64,000 bases of DNA from Stutzerimonas stutzeri (GCF_024448955.1 NZ_JAMOIH010000012.1:100063-164062), one strand, 5' to 3'; counted from the first letter of the stretch, positions 24,711-35,778 are shown. Notes: a model not told the origin generated them from the sequence alone. Numbers and translations are program-made.

Positions 24711-24738
24711 AAGCTGTTCGCTATCAATAGGACAGCTT
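24711..24738 (-). terminator. Inverted repeat between sigX and oprF
   Basis: AAGCTGT (24711-24717) and ACAGCTT (24732-24738) form a perfect seven-pair stem eight bases after the sigX stop. It may partly end the sigX transcript or separate sigX from oprF expression. No long U-run follows. Confidence 0.5.
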
Positions 24739-24745
24739 GTTGCCG

Positions 24746-25336
24746 TTAAGTTTCAGTGATTCCCGAAAATTTTTCGCGCAGCTTATCCAGTGCGCGCTTG
24801 TATCGCATCTTCGTTGCGCTTAAACCCATGTGCATAATATCGGCAATTTCCTGAAACTCGAGCTCCGCTACGAAACGCAGAACCAGAATCTCCCGATCAA
24901 TTTGGTTCACATGAACCAGCCACTTGTCTAGCCCCGCCTTTTCCTCGATGTTCGGCGCTTTTTCCTCGGAGGCTTCTTCGACCGGATCGAGACTTAGCGC
25001 ATCAAGTAAGCGCCGCTTGCGCCGCTCTTTTCGATACTGGGTAATGCACTCATTGTAGGTAATGCTGTACAGCCAGGTCTTGAACTTTGACTTGCCCTCA
25101 AAGTTCTTCAAACCGTACAGAACCTTGAGCATTACTTCTTGGCAAACATCATCCGCGTCTCGGTCGTTTCCCAAGTAACGAGCACATACATTGAAAAGAG
25201 TACGCTGATACCGTCGCATCAGCTCTTCGTAAGCGCGCGTTATATGGAACAGCTCGGCATGGGCACGCTGCACCAGCTCTTCGTCGGAAAGCTGGCGCGG
25301 ATCGTAGCTCGTGATGGATGGATGGGTTTTAGTCAA
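24746..25336 (-). CDS. sigX: ECF sigma factor SigX
   Basis: A 196-residue extracytoplasmic-function sigma factor. Region 2 contains NDRDADDVCQEVMLKVLYGL and the FKTWLYSITYNE block; region 4 contains FQEIADIMHMGLSATKMRYK. Both closely match P. aeruginosa SigX, which controls oprF, membrane fluidity and lipid genes. The start is taken as TTG at 25336, giving exactly the 196 residues I recall for P. aeruginosa; another TTG six codons upstream is possible. cmpX lies 83 bases upstream on the same strand, and no classical anti-sigma gene is adjacent, as in other pseudomonads. Confidence 0.93.
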   Translation of the reverse strand: MTKTHPSITSYDPRQLSDEELVQRAHAELFHITRAYEELMRRYQRTLFNVCARYLGNDRDADDVCQEVMLKVLYGLKNFEGKSKFKTWLYSITYNECITQYRKERRKRRLLDALSLDPVEEASEEKAPNIEEKAGLDKWLVHVNQIDREILVLRFVAELEFQEIADIMHMGLSATKMRYKRALDKLREKFSGITET

Positions 25337-25419
25337 GACGCTTCGAACCGGCAAAAGTCGTGGCCGCCGTTCACGGTAGACATCGAAAAGGGGCGGCGCA
25401 CTTTAGCAGATTACCGGGC

Positions 25420-26250
25420 CTAACGGCTGCTCACGCGCTGCTCCAGCAGCACTCTATTTGCGACCGAGACCAGCTCACCTTCATCGGTGAGCAACAAGGT
25501 CTTGGCTGTGCCGATCTCTTCTATTTCCCCTTCCAGCTGCGACCCCTCAAGACGTACCCGCTGGCCGACCTCATACAGTTCACGCACATAAATGCCGGCA
25601 AGGATCTGACTGACCAGCTCACGACTACCGAGGCCCAGCGCCAGCGCTGCGGCCAGGCCAACGGAGATCAGAGCAATCGCGATCACATAGTTGAGCAGCT
25701 CGGTTTTGACCTCGAGCTGACCAATTGCGACCGAAATGATGATGATGATCACCAGTCCCTGAGCGATCCGCGCGAGACCGCTGGCATACTCGAGACCAAC
25801 ACCCTCTGCAGCGCCACGAACCAGGCCATTGACCAACTGGGCCAGTAGCACACCGACAAGGAGGATCACTCCTGCGCCGAAGACCTTCGGGACGTACAGC
25901 GCGAGCATATCGAGTGTCGCGGAAACACGAGCGAGGCCCAGAGATTCGGCAGCCGACACCAGGAATATCAACAGCACGAACCAATAAACAATCTTTCCGA
26001 TCAGGGCCGATATCGGCAGGCGTATCCCGGCACGCCCGAGCAACTTGGTTACTCCGGTGCCAGCAACGAGTCGATCCACACCCACTTTCGCCAGAACCTT
26101 GGATAGCAAGGTGTCCAACAACTTGGCAACCACAAAACCGACAGCTACGACCAATAACGCACCAAACAAACGCGGTATGAATGCAGCAATAGGAGCCCAA
26201 AGCGCGCTCATCGCACCCAGCAAGCTCTGGCTCCAGGGATCGAGTTCCAT
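25420..26250 (-). CDS. cmpX: CmpX, MscS-like membrane protein
   Basis: A 276-residue inner-membrane protein with about five hydrophobic helices and glycine-rich repeats of the MscS transmembrane-helix type (GALLVVAVGFVVAKLLD, GAGVILLVGVLLAQLVN). A short beta-rich segment (EVGQRVRLEGSQLEGEIEEIG) resembles the start of an MscS channel domain. CmpX in P. aeruginosa lies beside sigX and affects membrane tension and SigX activity. The gene order cfrX-cmpX-sigX-oprF supports the name. Confidence 0.88.
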   Translation of the reverse strand: MELDPWSQSLLGAMSALWAPIAAFIPRLFGALLVVAVGFVVAKLLDTLLSKVLAKVGVDRLVAGTGVTKLLGRAGIRLPISALIGKIVYWFVLLIFLVSAAESLGLARVSATLDMLALYVPKVFGAGVILLVGVLLAQLVNGLVRGAAEGVGLEYASGLARIAQGLVIIIIISVAIGQLEVKTELLNYVIAIALISVGLAAALALGLGSRELVSQILAGIYVRELYEVGQRVRLEGSQLEGEIEEIGTAKTLLLTDEGELVSVANRVLLEQRVSSR

Positions 26251-26252
26251 GA

Positions 26253-26498
26253 TCAGTCAGCCCTATCGAAAGAAGAATGAGACGAAGAACGGCGACGCGC
26301 GACAGTCGAGGCGTGTGGTGCACCGCTGCTGAAAGCAATCAGCACGGCCTGCAGACAATGGCCCATCAGACCGAACAGGTCGCCGGCGCCAACCTGGCGG
26401 TTGGCGGTTTTCAACACGCGATCCAGACAAGCGTCGTCATCATGTGCGGTCTGAGCGTTAAGCATGTCACGCAAGGATTCTTCAAAAGGATCGCGCAT
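26253..26498 (-). CDS. cfrX: CfrX-like small protein
   Basis: An 81-residue protein beginning MRDPFEESLRDMLNA, with an acidic N-terminal half, one short hydrophobic segment (about 45-60, LMGHCLQAVLIAFSSG) and a Ser/Arg-rich tail. Its place just before cmpX, two bases apart, matches cfrX of P. aeruginosa. The start at 26498 has AGAGAGGTAA upstream; a longer in-frame reading adds 17 residues and has no such site. The function is not established. Confidence 0.8.
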   Translation of the reverse strand: MRDPFEESLRDMLNAQTAHDDDACLDRVLKTANRQVGAGDLFGLMGHCLQAVLIAFSSGAPHASTVARRRSSSHSSFDRAD

Positions 26499-26704
26499 GG
26501 TTACCTCTCTACAGTCCGATCTAGACGGCATATCGCTATGGCGGGTCACATTTGTCGCGCATCCCGCCGCAACCCCATATGGACATTCGGAATTCCTACC
26601 GCACCAATGTCAAAAAGCCGGTGAGGACGCATAGCCTGATGCTCTGTCGCGCATGGGAAGAAGATGGAGCACTCACACAGGTGTTTCGTCTTCCCAGAAA
26701 CGCT

Positions 26705-26728
26705 GAAGGCCCCAGAAATGGGGCCTTC
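26705..26728 (-). terminator. Terminator of the tRNA-Ser transcript
   Basis: A nine-pair perfect stem GAAGGCCCC (26705-26713) / GGGGCCTTC (26720-26728) with a six-base loop lies 10 bases past the 3' end of the minus-strand tRNA. The run after it is only weakly U-rich. Confidence 0.7.
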
Positions 26729-26738
26729 ACGTTAGATA

Positions 26739-26828
26739 TGGCGGAGGAGGGGAGATTCGAACTCACGGAAGAGTTTCCCCTTCGACGGTTTTCAAGACCG
26801 TTGCATTCAACCGCTCTGCCACTCCTCC
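26739..26828 (-). tRNA. tRNA-Ser (anticodon UGA)
   Basis: The minus strand folds as a class II tRNA of 90 bases including an encoded CCA. The acceptor stem is GGAGGAG / CTCCTCC with discriminator G. The anticodon arm is ACGGT-CTTGAAA-ACCGT, giving anticodon TGA. A long variable arm (CGAAGGGGAAACTCTTCCG) is typical of serine tRNAs, and the T arm carries GTTCGAATC. It reads UCA-type codons. It sits between the cfrX block and the tus block. Confidence 0.97.
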
Positions 26829-26956
26829 GCAGAGAGCGGGCGCAATAGTACCGAAACGAAACACACTGTCAAACTCTGTTGTTAGGCTGCAACAAAAGCT
26901 CTGCTATGATCCGAGTCAATTCGCCTCAGGCTGAAGACATCTACAGGAGTGTCGCA

Positions 26957-27625
26957 ATGCTCAAGCAACAGTACGCATCTACGCACACGCAGGTTGAACA
27001 ACGGGAAGTCAGCCGCGTCTTGCGCAACACTTATAGCCTTCTGGCTTTGACCCTCGGCTTCAGTAGCCTAGTCGCCTACATGGCCATGCAGGCCAATGCG
27101 GCCTACCCGAACATCTTCGTGGTGTTGATCGGCTTCTACGGCCTGTTCTTCCTCACAGCGAAGCTGCGCAATTCAGCCTGGGGTCTGCTTTCAACTTTCG
27201 CGCTGACCGGGTTCATGGGTTATACGCTCGGCCCGATTCTCAACATGTATCTGGGTACCGCCAACGGGGGTGAGCTGATCGCCTCGGCGCTATCGATGAC
27301 GGCGCTGGTGTTCTTCGGTCTGTCCGCCTTCGTGCTGATAACCCGCAAAGACATGAGTTTCCTCAGCGGTTTCATCACCGCCGGCTTCTTCGTCCTGCTG
27401 GGCGCAATGGTCGCAAGCTTCTTCTTCCAGATCAGCGGCTTGCAACTGGCGATCAGCGCCGGCTTCGTATTGTTCTCCTCGGTCTGCATCCTCTACCAGA
27501 CCAGCGCCATCATCCATGGCGGCGAGCGCAACTACATCATGGCCACCATCGGTCTGTACGTTTCGCTGTACAACCTGTTCATCAGCCTGCTGCAGCTGAT
27601 GGGTATCATGGGCGGCGACGACTGA
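26957..27625 (+). CDS. Bax inhibitor-1/YccA family membrane protein
   Basis: A 222-residue inner-membrane protein with seven hydrophobic helices spanning about residues 28-215, and a hydrophilic N-terminus ([23 protein letters not shown]). It matches the BI-1 family, including E. coli YccA, which modulates FtsH-dependent degradation; a calcium-leak function is known for some members. CAGGAG at 26944-26949 sets the ATG at 26957. It corresponds in position to PA2604, just ahead of tusDCBE, but has its own terminator. Confidence 0.9.
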   Translation: MLKQQYASTHTQVEQREVSRVLRNTYSLLALTLGFSSLVAYMAMQANAAYPNIFVVLIGFYGLFFLTAKLRNSAWGLLSTFALTGFMGYTLGPILNMYLGTANGGELIASALSMTALVFFGLSAFVLITRKDMSFLSGFITAGFFVLLGAMVASFFFQISGLQLAISAGFVLFSSVCILYQTSAIIHGGERNYIMATIGLYVSLYNLFISLLQLMGIMGGDD

Positions 27626-27642
27626 TCGCTAGTCAGTGAACG

Positions 27643-27664
27643 AGCCCGCTTCGGCGGGCTTTTT
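27643..27664 (+). terminator. Terminator after the Bax-inhibitor-like gene
   Basis: AGCCCGC (27643-27649) and GCGGGCT (27654-27660) form a perfect stem with a UUCG tetraloop, followed by four T. Confidence 0.92.
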
Positions 27665-27711
27665 CGTTTCTGCAGCTGGCGTATCATGTCGCTCAGCTAG
27701 CAAGGTGCGCC

Positions 27712-28104
27712 ATGAAATTCGTAATCGCTCTGTTTTCACCAGCTCACTCCCCCGCTTCGCGGCGCGCATTGCGCTTCGCCGAGGCCGTGCTTGCCGGTGG
27801 GCACGAAATCACCCGGTTGTTTCTCTATCAAGACGGCGTGCACAGTGCGTCGGCCAATATCGTGACCGCACAGGATGAGCTCGACCTGGTCGGTGAATGG
27901 GAGTGTTTTGTTCGTAGCCATGCGCTCGACGGCGTCGTCTGCATCGCCGCCGGCCTGCGCCGTGGCGTGCTTGACGCACAGGAAGCCAAACGCCATATGC
28001 GGCCCGCTGCCAATCTCTCACCCGCTTGGGAGCTTTCCGGCCTGGGCCAGCTGCACGAAGCGGCGCAACAAGCCGACCGCCTCGTCTGCTTCGGAGGCCA
28101 CTGA
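27712..28104 (+). CDS. tusD: Sulfurtransferase subunit TusD
   Basis: A 130-residue DsrE-like protein. TusBCD accepts a persulfide from TusA and passes it to TusE for 2-thiolation of tRNA wobble uridine. The active cysteine is Cys77 in VVCIAAGLRRG, matching Cys78 of E. coli TusD. It is first in a tightly coupled tusDCBE-ybiB operon; its stop overlaps the start of tusC as ATGA-type coupling. MnmA, the enzyme that uses this sulfur, is encoded at about 49.6-50.8 kb. Confidence 0.95.
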   Translation: MKFVIALFSPAHSPASRRALRFAEAVLAGGHEITRLFLYQDGVHSASANIVTAQDELDLVGEWECFVRSHALDGVVCIAAGLRRGVLDAQEAKRHMRPAANLSPAWELSGLGQLHEAAQQADRLVCFGGH

Positions 28105-28463
28105 TGGCGCGCTCCATGCTGATCATTACTCGACAATCGCCCTGGTCCGGCCCATCGGCGCGCGAAGCGCTGGATATCGCGCTGGCCGGAGGCGCCTTCG
28201 AGCTACCCCTGGGCATGCTGTTTCTCGATGATGGCGTGTTCCAGCTGGTGCAGGCGCAGCAATCAGCGCAACTGCAGCAGAAAGATCTCACTGCCAACCT
28301 GCAGGCATTGCCCATGTTTGGCGTCGACTCGCTGTACGCAGCCCAGCGCAGCCTCCAGGAACGCGGCCTGGACCAGAACGCGTTGTCGCTACCGGTAGAA
28401 GTCCTGGACGACGCCGCCCTGCGCGCCCTCATCAACCGCTACGACCAGGTGATAACGCTCTAA
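28104..28463 (+). CDS. tusC: Sulfurtransferase subunit TusC
   Basis: A 119-residue DsrF-like subunit of the TusBCD hexamer. Family blocks include LDIALAGGAFELPLGMLFLDDGV and LPMFGVDSLYAAQ. It lacks the catalytic cysteine, as TusC usually does. The ATG at 28104 overlaps the tusD stop by one base, and its own stop overlaps the tusB start, implying translational coupling. Confidence 0.93.
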   Translation: MARSMLIITRQSPWSGPSAREALDIALAGGAFELPLGMLFLDDGVFQLVQAQQSAQLQQKDLTANLQALPMFGVDSLYAAQRSLQERGLDQNALSLPVEVLDDAALRALINRYDQVITL

Positions 28464-28765
28464 TGGCCACCTTGCACCTGCTTTCGCACTCCCCTTTCGC
28501 CGACAACCGCCTGGCCAGCTGCCTACAACTGCTGGCCGCGGAGGATGCCTTGCTGCTCAGTGGCGATGCCGTTTATGCGCTGCAGGCCGGCGCGGCCCAG
28601 CGACAAGCCCTGGACTCGATGCCTGGCAGCATCGCGCTGTTCGCCCTGGAGGAAGATGTCGTCGCGCGCGGCCTGGCGGCGCTACCCGAACGATTGCAAG
28701 CGATCGACTATGCCGGCTTCGTCGAACTCTGCTGTCGCTATGACCGGACCAATGCCTGGCTATGA
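28463..28765 (+). CDS. tusB: Sulfurtransferase subunit TusB
   Basis: A 100-residue DsrH-like subunit, the third member of the TusBCD complex. It has the hydrophobic opening ATLHLLSHSPF and LLLSGDAVYAL block of the family. Its sequence is more variable than TusC or TusD, so position in the operon matters for the call. It overlaps tusC by one base and tusE by four. Confidence 0.9.
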   Translation: MATLHLLSHSPFADNRLASCLQLLAAEDALLLSGDAVYALQAGAAQRQALDSMPGSIALFALEEDVVARGLAALPERLQAIDYAGFVELCCRYDRTNAWL

Positions 28766-29097
28766 ACACCTTGATCGTCGACGGCCGGCCCATCGAAGTC
28801 GACCAGGAAGGCTATCTGGCTGACCTGAACGACTGGAGCGAGCCGGTAGCCGAGGCCCTAGCCCGGCAGGAAGATCTGACGCTGGGAGACGAGCACTGGG
28901 AAATCCTGCGTCTGCTGCGTGCTTTTCATGATGAGTTCCAGCTGTCGCCCGCAACGCGTCCGCTGATCAAATACACCGCCTTGAAACTCGGCGCCGACAA
29001 GGGCAACAGCATGCACCTCAACCGTCTATTCAAGGGCACGCCAGCAAAGCTCGCTGCCAAGCTCGCAGGCCTGCCGAAACCGAGCAACTGCATATGA
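28762..29097 (+). CDS. tusE: Sulfur carrier TusE (DsrC family)
   Basis: A 111-residue DsrC-family protein that takes the persulfide from TusD and hands it to MnmA on the tRNA. The essential cysteine is Cys110, next to last, on the flexible C-terminal arm (KPSNCI). ADLNDWSEPVAEALA and the GNSMHLNRLF block are characteristic. It overlaps ybiB by four bases (ATGA). Confidence 0.95.
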   Translation: MNTLIVDGRPIEVDQEGYLADLNDWSEPVAEALARQEDLTLGDEHWEILRLLRAFHDEFQLSPATRPLIKYTALKLGADKGNSMHLNRLFKGTPAKLAAKLAGLPKPSNCI

Positions 29098-30074
29098 GCA
29101 CCGTCACGCCAGCAGAACATCCCTTCGCCGTTTTCGTTCGGATTCTCGGCAAGGGCAAGCGCGGTGCACGCGACCTGACCCGCGAGGAAGCGCGTGAAGC
29201 CATGGGCATGCTGCTCGACGGCAAGGTCGAGGACACCCAGCTCGGTGCCTTCCTGATGTTGCTGCGCCACAAGGAGGAAAGCGCCGAAGAACTTGCCGGC
29301 TTCACCGAAGCCGTTCGTGAGCGCATCCAGGCGCCCGCCATTGCCGTGGACATCGACTGGCCGACCTATGCCGGCAAGAAACGCCACCTGCCCTGGTACC
29401 TGCTTGCCGCGAAATGCCTGGCGCGCAACGGCGTGCGTATCCTGATGCATGGCGGCGGCGCCCACACTGCGGGGCGCATGTATACCGAGCAATTGCTCGA
29501 CCTGCTCGGTATCACCCGCTGCGAAGACTGGGAAACGGTCGCCGCCACGCTGGATCGTGGCGAGGTGGCCTTCATGCCGTTGGGCGCCTGGATGCCCGTG
29601 CTGCAGCGAATGATCGATCAGCGCAACGTGCTCGGACTGCGCTCGCCAATTCACTCGCTGGCGCGCATTCTCAATCCACTGGGTGCCCGTTGCGGCCTGC
29701 AGAGCATCTTCCATCCCGACTACCAGGCCAATCACCGCGAAGCCAGCCGCCTGCTGGGCGACACCGCGATCGTCATCAAAGGCGAAGGCGGTGAAATCGA
29801 AGTCAACCCGGACGGCATTGCCCACCTGTACGGCACCGAAACCGGCGACAGCTGGGATGAGGACTGGCCTGCCCTATCGCCGCAGCGTCACGTAAAGCCC
29901 GCGCACCTGGACCCGCAGCATCTGCTGGCCGTGTGGAACGGCGCCGAGGACGCCTATGGCGAACTGGCCGTCGTGGCGACCATGGCGCTGGCCCTGCGCG
30001 GCCTGGGCCAACCACGGGAACAGGCATTCGCGATGGCAAGGCAGTATTGGCAGCACAGGAATTCATCGAACTGA
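29094..30074 (+). CDS. ybiB: YbiB-type nucleic-acid-binding TrpD2 family protein
   Basis: A 326-residue protein with the anthranilate phosphoribosyltransferase fold. The N-terminal helical domain (LTREEAREAMGMLLDG) and the glycine-rich MHGGGAHTAGR loop resemble TrpD. The family is known as TrpD2/YbiB; the E. coli protein binds nucleic acid rather than making tryptophan. Its coupling to tusE recurs in pseudomonads and hints at a tRNA-related role, which is inference. Confidence 0.85.
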   Translation: MSTVTPAEHPFAVFVRILGKGKRGARDLTREEAREAMGMLLDGKVEDTQLGAFLMLLRHKEESAEELAGFTEAVRERIQAPAIAVDIDWPTYAGKKRHLPWYLLAAKCLARNGVRILMHGGGAHTAGRMYTEQLLDLLGITRCEDWETVAATLDRGEVAFMPLGAWMPVLQRMIDQRNVLGLRSPIHSLARILNPLGARCGLQSIFHPDYQANHREASRLLGDTAIVIKGEGGEIEVNPDGIAHLYGTETGDSWDEDWPALSPQRHVKPAHLDPQHLLAVWNGAEDAYGELAVVATMALALRGLGQPREQAFAMARQYWQHRNSSN

Positions 30075-30159
30075 ACGATGGATTTGTCCCGTCATTACGT
30101 CCCATCCATCGAACATTGTCCCCTAGAGTGCCCCTAACGTTCATAACGAGGAGGCAGTC

Positions 30160-31158
30160 ATGGGACTTCTGGTCGATGGTCAGTGGCAGGATCGGTGGTA
30201 CGAAAACAGCGATGACGGCGAGTTCCAGCGCGAACAGGCGCAACGTCGCGACTGGGTGACCGCGGACGGCTCGCCCGGTCCCGATGGTCGGCCGGCGGTC
30301 AAGGCCGAAGCCGGGCGCTTTCATCTCTACGTTTCGCTCGCGTGCCCCTGGGCACATCGCACACTGATCTACCGCAAGCTCAAAAACCTCGAGCCGTTGA
30401 TCAAGGTTTCAGTGGTCAGCTGGCTGATGGCCGAGCATGGCTGGACGTTCGACCAGAGCACCGGCTCAAGCGGCGATGCGCTCGATGGGCTGCAGTACCT
30501 TCACCAGCGCTACACCGATGATGATGAAAACTACACCGGCCGCGTGACAGTGCCGGTGCTCTGGGATCGCCAGCAGCAGCGGGTCGTCAATAACGAATCA
30601 TCCGAGCTGATCCGTATCTTCAATCGGGCCTTCGACGAACTGACCGGCTCGAAACTGGATCTGTATCCCGAACCGTTACGCGCGGAAATCGACAGCCTCA
30701 ACGAGCGGATTTATCCCAGGATCAACAACGGCGTCTACCGAGCCGGATTCGCCACTACGCAGAAGGCTTACGAAGCGGCCTTCGACGAAGTTTTCAGCGA
30801 ACTGGACTGGCTGGAACAGCGCCTTGCGCAACAACGCTACCTGACCGGCGAATTCCTCACCGAGGCGGACTGGCGGCTCTTCACCACGATTGTTCGCTTC
30901 GATGCGGTCTATCACGGCCACTTCAAGTGCAACCTGCGGCGCATCGAGGATTATCCGAACCTGTCCAACTGGTTACGCGAGCTCTACCAGTGGCCAGGCA
31001 TCGCCGAAACCGTCGACTTCACCCACATCAAGAGCCATTACTACGCAAGCCATCGGCACATCAACGCCAACGGCATTGTCCCCAAGGGACCGCAGTTAGC
31101 GCTGGATCGCGACCATGATCGTGAACGGTTGCCAGGCAAGGGAATTTGGTCGCACTGA
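30160..31158 (+). CDS. Glutathionyl-hydroquinone reductase (YqjG/Xi-class GST)
   Basis: A 332-residue Xi-class glutathione transferase. The catalytic Cys62 lies in the class signature ACPWAHR. The N-terminal thioredoxin-like half is followed by an all-helical half with LTEADWRLFTTIVRFD and DYPNLSNWLRELYQWPG. Such enzymes remove glutathione from glutathionyl-hydroquinones, helping quinone and aromatic metabolism. CGAGGAGG lies upstream of the ATG. It is convergent with cysG; only one base separates the stops. Confidence 0.92.
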   Translation: MGLLVDGQWQDRWYENSDDGEFQREQAQRRDWVTADGSPGPDGRPAVKAEAGRFHLYVSLACPWAHRTLIYRKLKNLEPLIKVSVVSWLMAEHGWTFDQSTGSSGDALDGLQYLHQRYTDDDENYTGRVTVPVLWDRQQQRVVNNESSELIRIFNRAFDELTGSKLDLYPEPLRAEIDSLNERIYPRINNGVYRAGFATTQKAYEAAFDEVFSELDWLEQRLAQQRYLTGEFLTEADWRLFTTIVRFDAVYHGHFKCNLRRIEDYPNLSNWLRELYQWPGIAETVDFTHIKSHYYASHRHINANGIVPKGPQLALDRDHDRERLPGKGIWSH

Positions 31159-31159
31159 T

Positions 31160-32554
31160 CTATGCGGGGTCCGCCATTCCCTCGAACCAGGCCAGCTTGT
31201 CGCGAAGCGTCACCACCTCGCCGATGATCACCAAGGTCGGCGCCTGAACCTGCTGGCTCGCGACGAGCTCGGGTAGATTACCCAGCGTTCCGGTAAATAC
31301 CCGCTGCTTGCTGGTGGTGCCCTGCTGGATCAGCGCCGCCGGCGTGCCAGCGCCACGGCCATGGGCGATCAGTTGCTGGCAGATCACCGGCAAGCCGACC
31401 AGGCCCATGTAGAACACCAGGGTCTGGCTCGGCGCTACCAGGTCGGCCCAAGGCAGATCGCAACTGCCGTCCTTGAGATGCCCGGTGACGAAACGGACCG
31501 ACTGCGCATAATCACGATGGGTCAGCGGTATACCGGAATAGGCTGCACAACCGCTGGCGGCGGTGATGCCCGGCACGACCTGGAAGGGGATGCCATTGGC
31601 CGCCAGCTCTTCGATCTCCTCCCCCCCACGACCGAAAATAAAGGGATCGCCACCCTTCAGCCGTAACACCCGCTTGCCCTGCCTGGCCAGCGTTACCAGC
31701 TGCTGGTTGATCTGCTCCTGCGGAACCGCATGATCGGCGCGCTGCTTGCCCACGTAGATGCGATCGGCATCACGCCGGCACATGTCCAGAATCGCAGGTG
31801 CCACCAGCCTGTCGTAGAGCACCACGTCCGCCTGCTGCATCAGGCGCAGGGCGCGGAAAGTGAGCAGATCGGGATCGCCAGGGCCGGCGCCGACCAGATA
31901 GACCTCGCCCAGGCTTCGAGGGGCCGCGCCTGACAGTTTGGCCTGTAGCAGCCGTTCGGCTTCCCGCTCCTGTCCGGCGAGCGCACGCTCGGCGATGGTC
32001 CCCTGAAAAACGTCCTCCCAGAACACCCGACGCTGCTGCACGTCTGGCAACGACGCCTTGACCTGGGCACGGAACTTCTTTGCCAACCCGGCCAGCTGTC
32101 CGTACGCCGAAGGAATCCAGGTTTCGATCCGTGCACGAACCAGACGCGCCAGCACCGGGGCGTCGCCGCTACTGGAGACGGCAATCATCAGGGGTGAACG
32201 GTCGACGATGGCGGGGAAAATCACCGTGCACAGCTCCGGCGAATCCACCACATTCACCGGAATGCCGAATGCTTTTGCATCCCGTGACACCTGCGCGTTG
32301 AGCGGCTCGTCATCAGTGGCAGCCACCGCCAAGACGCAGCCAGCAAGATCTTCGCTCGCGTAACCGCGCTTGAAGAAATGTCCACCACTCTGCTCCAGCA
32401 ACTTGGCCAGCTGTGCCTCGATCTGGGGCGCCACCACACGCAACAGTGCACCCGCTTCGGATAACAGCCGCGCCTTGCGCAGGGCGATATCGCCACCGCC
32501 GACGATCAGCACCAAGCGGCCCTTGAGGTTGTGGAACAGCGGCAAGAAATCCAT
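31160..32554 (-). CDS. cysG: Siroheme synthase CysG
   Basis: A 464-residue trifunctional enzyme. The N-terminal third is the precorrin-2 dehydrogenase and ferrochelatase part ([28 protein letters not shown]). The C-terminal part, from about 215, is the uroporphyrinogen-III methyltransferase ([41 protein letters not shown]). It makes siroheme for sulfite and nitrite reductases. The length equals the usual CysG length. It is upstream of nothing on its strand and downstream of serS by 160 bases. Confidence 0.96.
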   Translation of the reverse strand: MDFLPLFHNLKGRLVLIVGGGDIALRKARLLSEAGALLRVVAPQIEAQLAKLLEQSGGHFFKRGYASEDLAGCVLAVAATDDEPLNAQVSRDAKAFGIPVNVVDSPELCTVIFPAIVDRSPLMIAVSSSGDAPVLARLVRARIETWIPSAYGQLAGLAKKFRAQVKASLPDVQQRRVFWEDVFQGTIAERALAGQEREAERLLQAKLSGAAPRSLGEVYLVGAGPGDPDLLTFRALRLMQQADVVLYDRLVAPAILDMCRRDADRIYVGKQRADHAVPQEQINQQLVTLARQGKRVLRLKGGDPFIFGRGGEEIEELAANGIPFQVVPGITAASGCAAYSGIPLTHRDYAQSVRFVTGHLKDGSCDLPWADLVAPSQTLVFYMGLVGLPVICQQLIAHGRGAGTPAALIQQGTTSKQRVFTGTLGNLPELVASQQVQAPTLVIIGEVVTLRDKLAWFEGMADPA

Positions 32555-32580
32555 CAGTGAATCCTGGTGTCCATGAAAGT

Positions 32581-32617
32581 AAGGGCCATCTCAGCCGTTA
32601 CGCCGATGGTGGCCCTT
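32581..32617 (-). repeat. Inverted repeat between serS and cysG
   Basis: AAGGGCCA (32581-32588) pairs with TGGCCCTT (32610-32617), with an inner CATC/GATG pairing. It lies after serS and before cysG on the minus strand and could be a serS terminator or part of the cysG leader. No U-run follows. Confidence 0.45.
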
Positions 32618-32713
32618 GTCGGGAATCAAGGAGTCCGGATCGAGCCCTGAAGCGGCACCTATCGGGGCAATTTACCGCACCAGCAGCACCTCAGGACCTA
32701 CCGGAATCGGCCT

Positions 32714-34045
<1,332 letters not shown>

Positions 34046-34066
34046 TTACTGCGATAGCGGCCAGCT

Positions 34067-34441
34067 TCATAACCTGCCGAGGGCAAGGCCTGCCCAGGTT
34101 GCCAGCAAGCCGCCGAACACACTCAGGCCAATGTAGCCGAAGGCCGTGCCAAGCTGGCCGCTCTCGAACAGCCGCAAGCCGTCGAGAGAGAAACTTGAAA
34201 AAGTGGTGAACGCCCCCAGAAAGCCGAGGATCAAGCCACCGCGCAGTTCCGGCGACACGTCTGGGCGCACGAGAAACAGCGCATATAGGTAGCCGATCAG
34301 CAGGCAGCCCAGCAGGTTGACCGCAAGCGTCGCCAGATAGAAATGCCGCGGCCAGTGGGTCGATACCCAGGTCGACAGGGCAAAGCGCAGTAGCGTACCG
34401 ATCACCCCGCCCGCGGCAACGGCTAGTACCAAGCGGATCAT
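34067..34441 (-). CDS. crcB: Fluoride channel CrcB (Fluc)
   Basis: A 124-residue protein with four membrane helices. [10 protein letters not shown] near the N-terminus, [10 protein letters not shown] in helix 2 and [14 protein letters not shown] in helix 3 are the Fluc hallmarks, the last containing the phenylalanine pore. It forms a dimer that lets fluoride out of the cell. The ATG overlaps the rarA stop (ATGA), so it is co-translated with rarA. I saw no fluoride riboswitch before the operon. Confidence 0.94.
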   Translation of the reverse strand: MIRLVLAVAAGGVIGTLLRFALSTWVSTHWPRHFYLATLAVNLLGCLLIGYLYALFLVRPDVSPELRGGLILGFLGAFTTFSSFSLDGLRLFESGQLGTAFGYIGLSVFGGLLATWAGLALGRL

Positions 34442-35763
34442 GTCTTTCTCCGTTGCCGTGGGCTTTCACGATCGAGCCGGGCCAGGTGTTCCAGCTTGTC
34501 GCGAATCTTGCTCTCCAATCCTCGCGGCACCGGATGATAGTACTGGCGCGGCTCCATGGCCTCGGGAAAGTAGTCCTCGCCGGCCGCGTAGGCATCCGGC
34601 TCGTCATGGGCGTAGCGGTATTCATTGCCGTAGCCCAGCTCCTTCATCAGGCGGGTCGGCGCATTGCGCAAATGCAGCGGGACTTCCTGCGAGCCGCTTT
34701 CGGCAACGTCACGCTTGGCGGCCTTGAAGGCCATGTAGACCGCATTGCTTTTCGGCGCGCAGGCGAGATAGACGATCGCCTGCGCTACCGCCAACTCGCC
34801 CTCGGGGCTGCCCAGGCGCTCCTGAACGTCCCAGGCGGAAAGGCACAGGCTGACCGCCCGCGGATCGGCATTGCCGATTTCCTCGCTGGCCATGCGCACC
34901 ACGCGCCGTGCGATATAGAGCGGATCGCAACCACCGTCGAGCATCCGCGCGAACCAGTACAGCGCCGCATCCGGATTGGAGCCGCGTACAGACTTGTGCA
35001 ATGCGGATATCTGGTCGTAAAAAGCTTCGCCGCCTTTGTCGAAACGCCGGCGGCTGTCGCCCAGCAGATCCTGCAGCAGCTCTACGCTGATCTCGCCGCC
35101 TTCTTCGGCCAGATCCGAGGCGTTTTCCAGCAGGTTCAGCAGCCGCCGGCCATCGCCATCGGCCGCAGCCACCAGCATCTGGAAGCTTTCTTCGGGCAGG
35201 CTCAGATGCAGGTCGCCCAGCCCTTTCGGCTCGCTCAGCGCGCGCTCGACCAGCTTGCGCAGGGCGGCTTCGTCGAGGCTTTTCAGCACGTAGACCCGCG
35301 CGCGGGAGAGCAAGGCATTGTTCAATTCGAAGGACGGATTCTCGGTGGTCGCACCGATGAAAATCAGCGTGCCGTCCTCGACATAGGGCAGAAAAGCATC
35401 CTGCTGGGATTTGTTGAAGCGATGTACTTCATCGACGAAGAGAATCATGCGTCGACCATACTGGGCCGCCTGCTGCTTGGCGATCTCAACAGCTTGGCGG
35501 ATCTCCTTCACCCCGGCCAGCACTGCCGAGACGGTTTCGAAATGGGCGTCGGATACTTTGGCCAGCAACTGTGCCAGCGTGGTCTTGCCCACTCCCGGCG
35601 GCCCCCAGAAAATCATCGAGTGCAGCGCGCCCTGCTCCAGCGCCTCGCGCAGCGGCTTGCCGCGCGCCAGCAGGTGCTCCTGCCCGACGTATTCGTCGAG
35701 GCTGGCGGCACGCAGACGTGCGGCTAACGGTTGGGCGACGGGGGCGCGGCTGAACAGATCCAT
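34438..35763 (-). CDS. rarA: Replication-associated recombination protein A (RarA/MgsA)
   Basis: A 441-residue AAA+ ATPase of the clamp-loader-like RarA family, active at stalled replication forks. The Walker A is [12 protein letters not shown], Walker [12 protein letters not shown], sensor 1 GATTENPSF. The C-terminal tetramerisation domain has [20 protein letters not shown]. The start at 35763 ([12 protein letters not shown]) gives the length I recall for the P. aeruginosa protein; a GTG at 35778 abutting the lolA stop is the alternative. lolA, rarA and crcB form one run. Confidence 0.95.
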   Translation of the reverse strand: MDLFSRAPVAQPLAARLRAASLDEYVGQEHLLARGKPLREALEQGALHSMIFWGPPGVGKTTLAQLLAKVSDAHFETVSAVLAGVKEIRQAVEIAKQQAAQYGRRMILFVDEVHRFNKSQQDAFLPYVEDGTLIFIGATTENPSFELNNALLSRARVYVLKSLDEAALRKLVERALSEPKGLGDLHLSLPEESFQMLVAAADGDGRRLLNLLENASDLAEEGGEISVELLQDLLGDSRRRFDKGGEAFYDQISALHKSVRGSNPDAALYWFARMLDGGCDPLYIARRVVRMASEEIGNADPRAVSLCLSAWDVQERLGSPEGELAVAQAIVYLACAPKSNAVYMAFKAAKRDVAESGSQEVPLHLRNAPTRLMKELGYGNEYRYAHDEPDAYAAGEDYFPEAMEPRQYYHPVPRGLESKIRDKLEHLARLDRESPRQRRKT

Positions 35764-35778
35764 CGAGGGCTCTACCAC

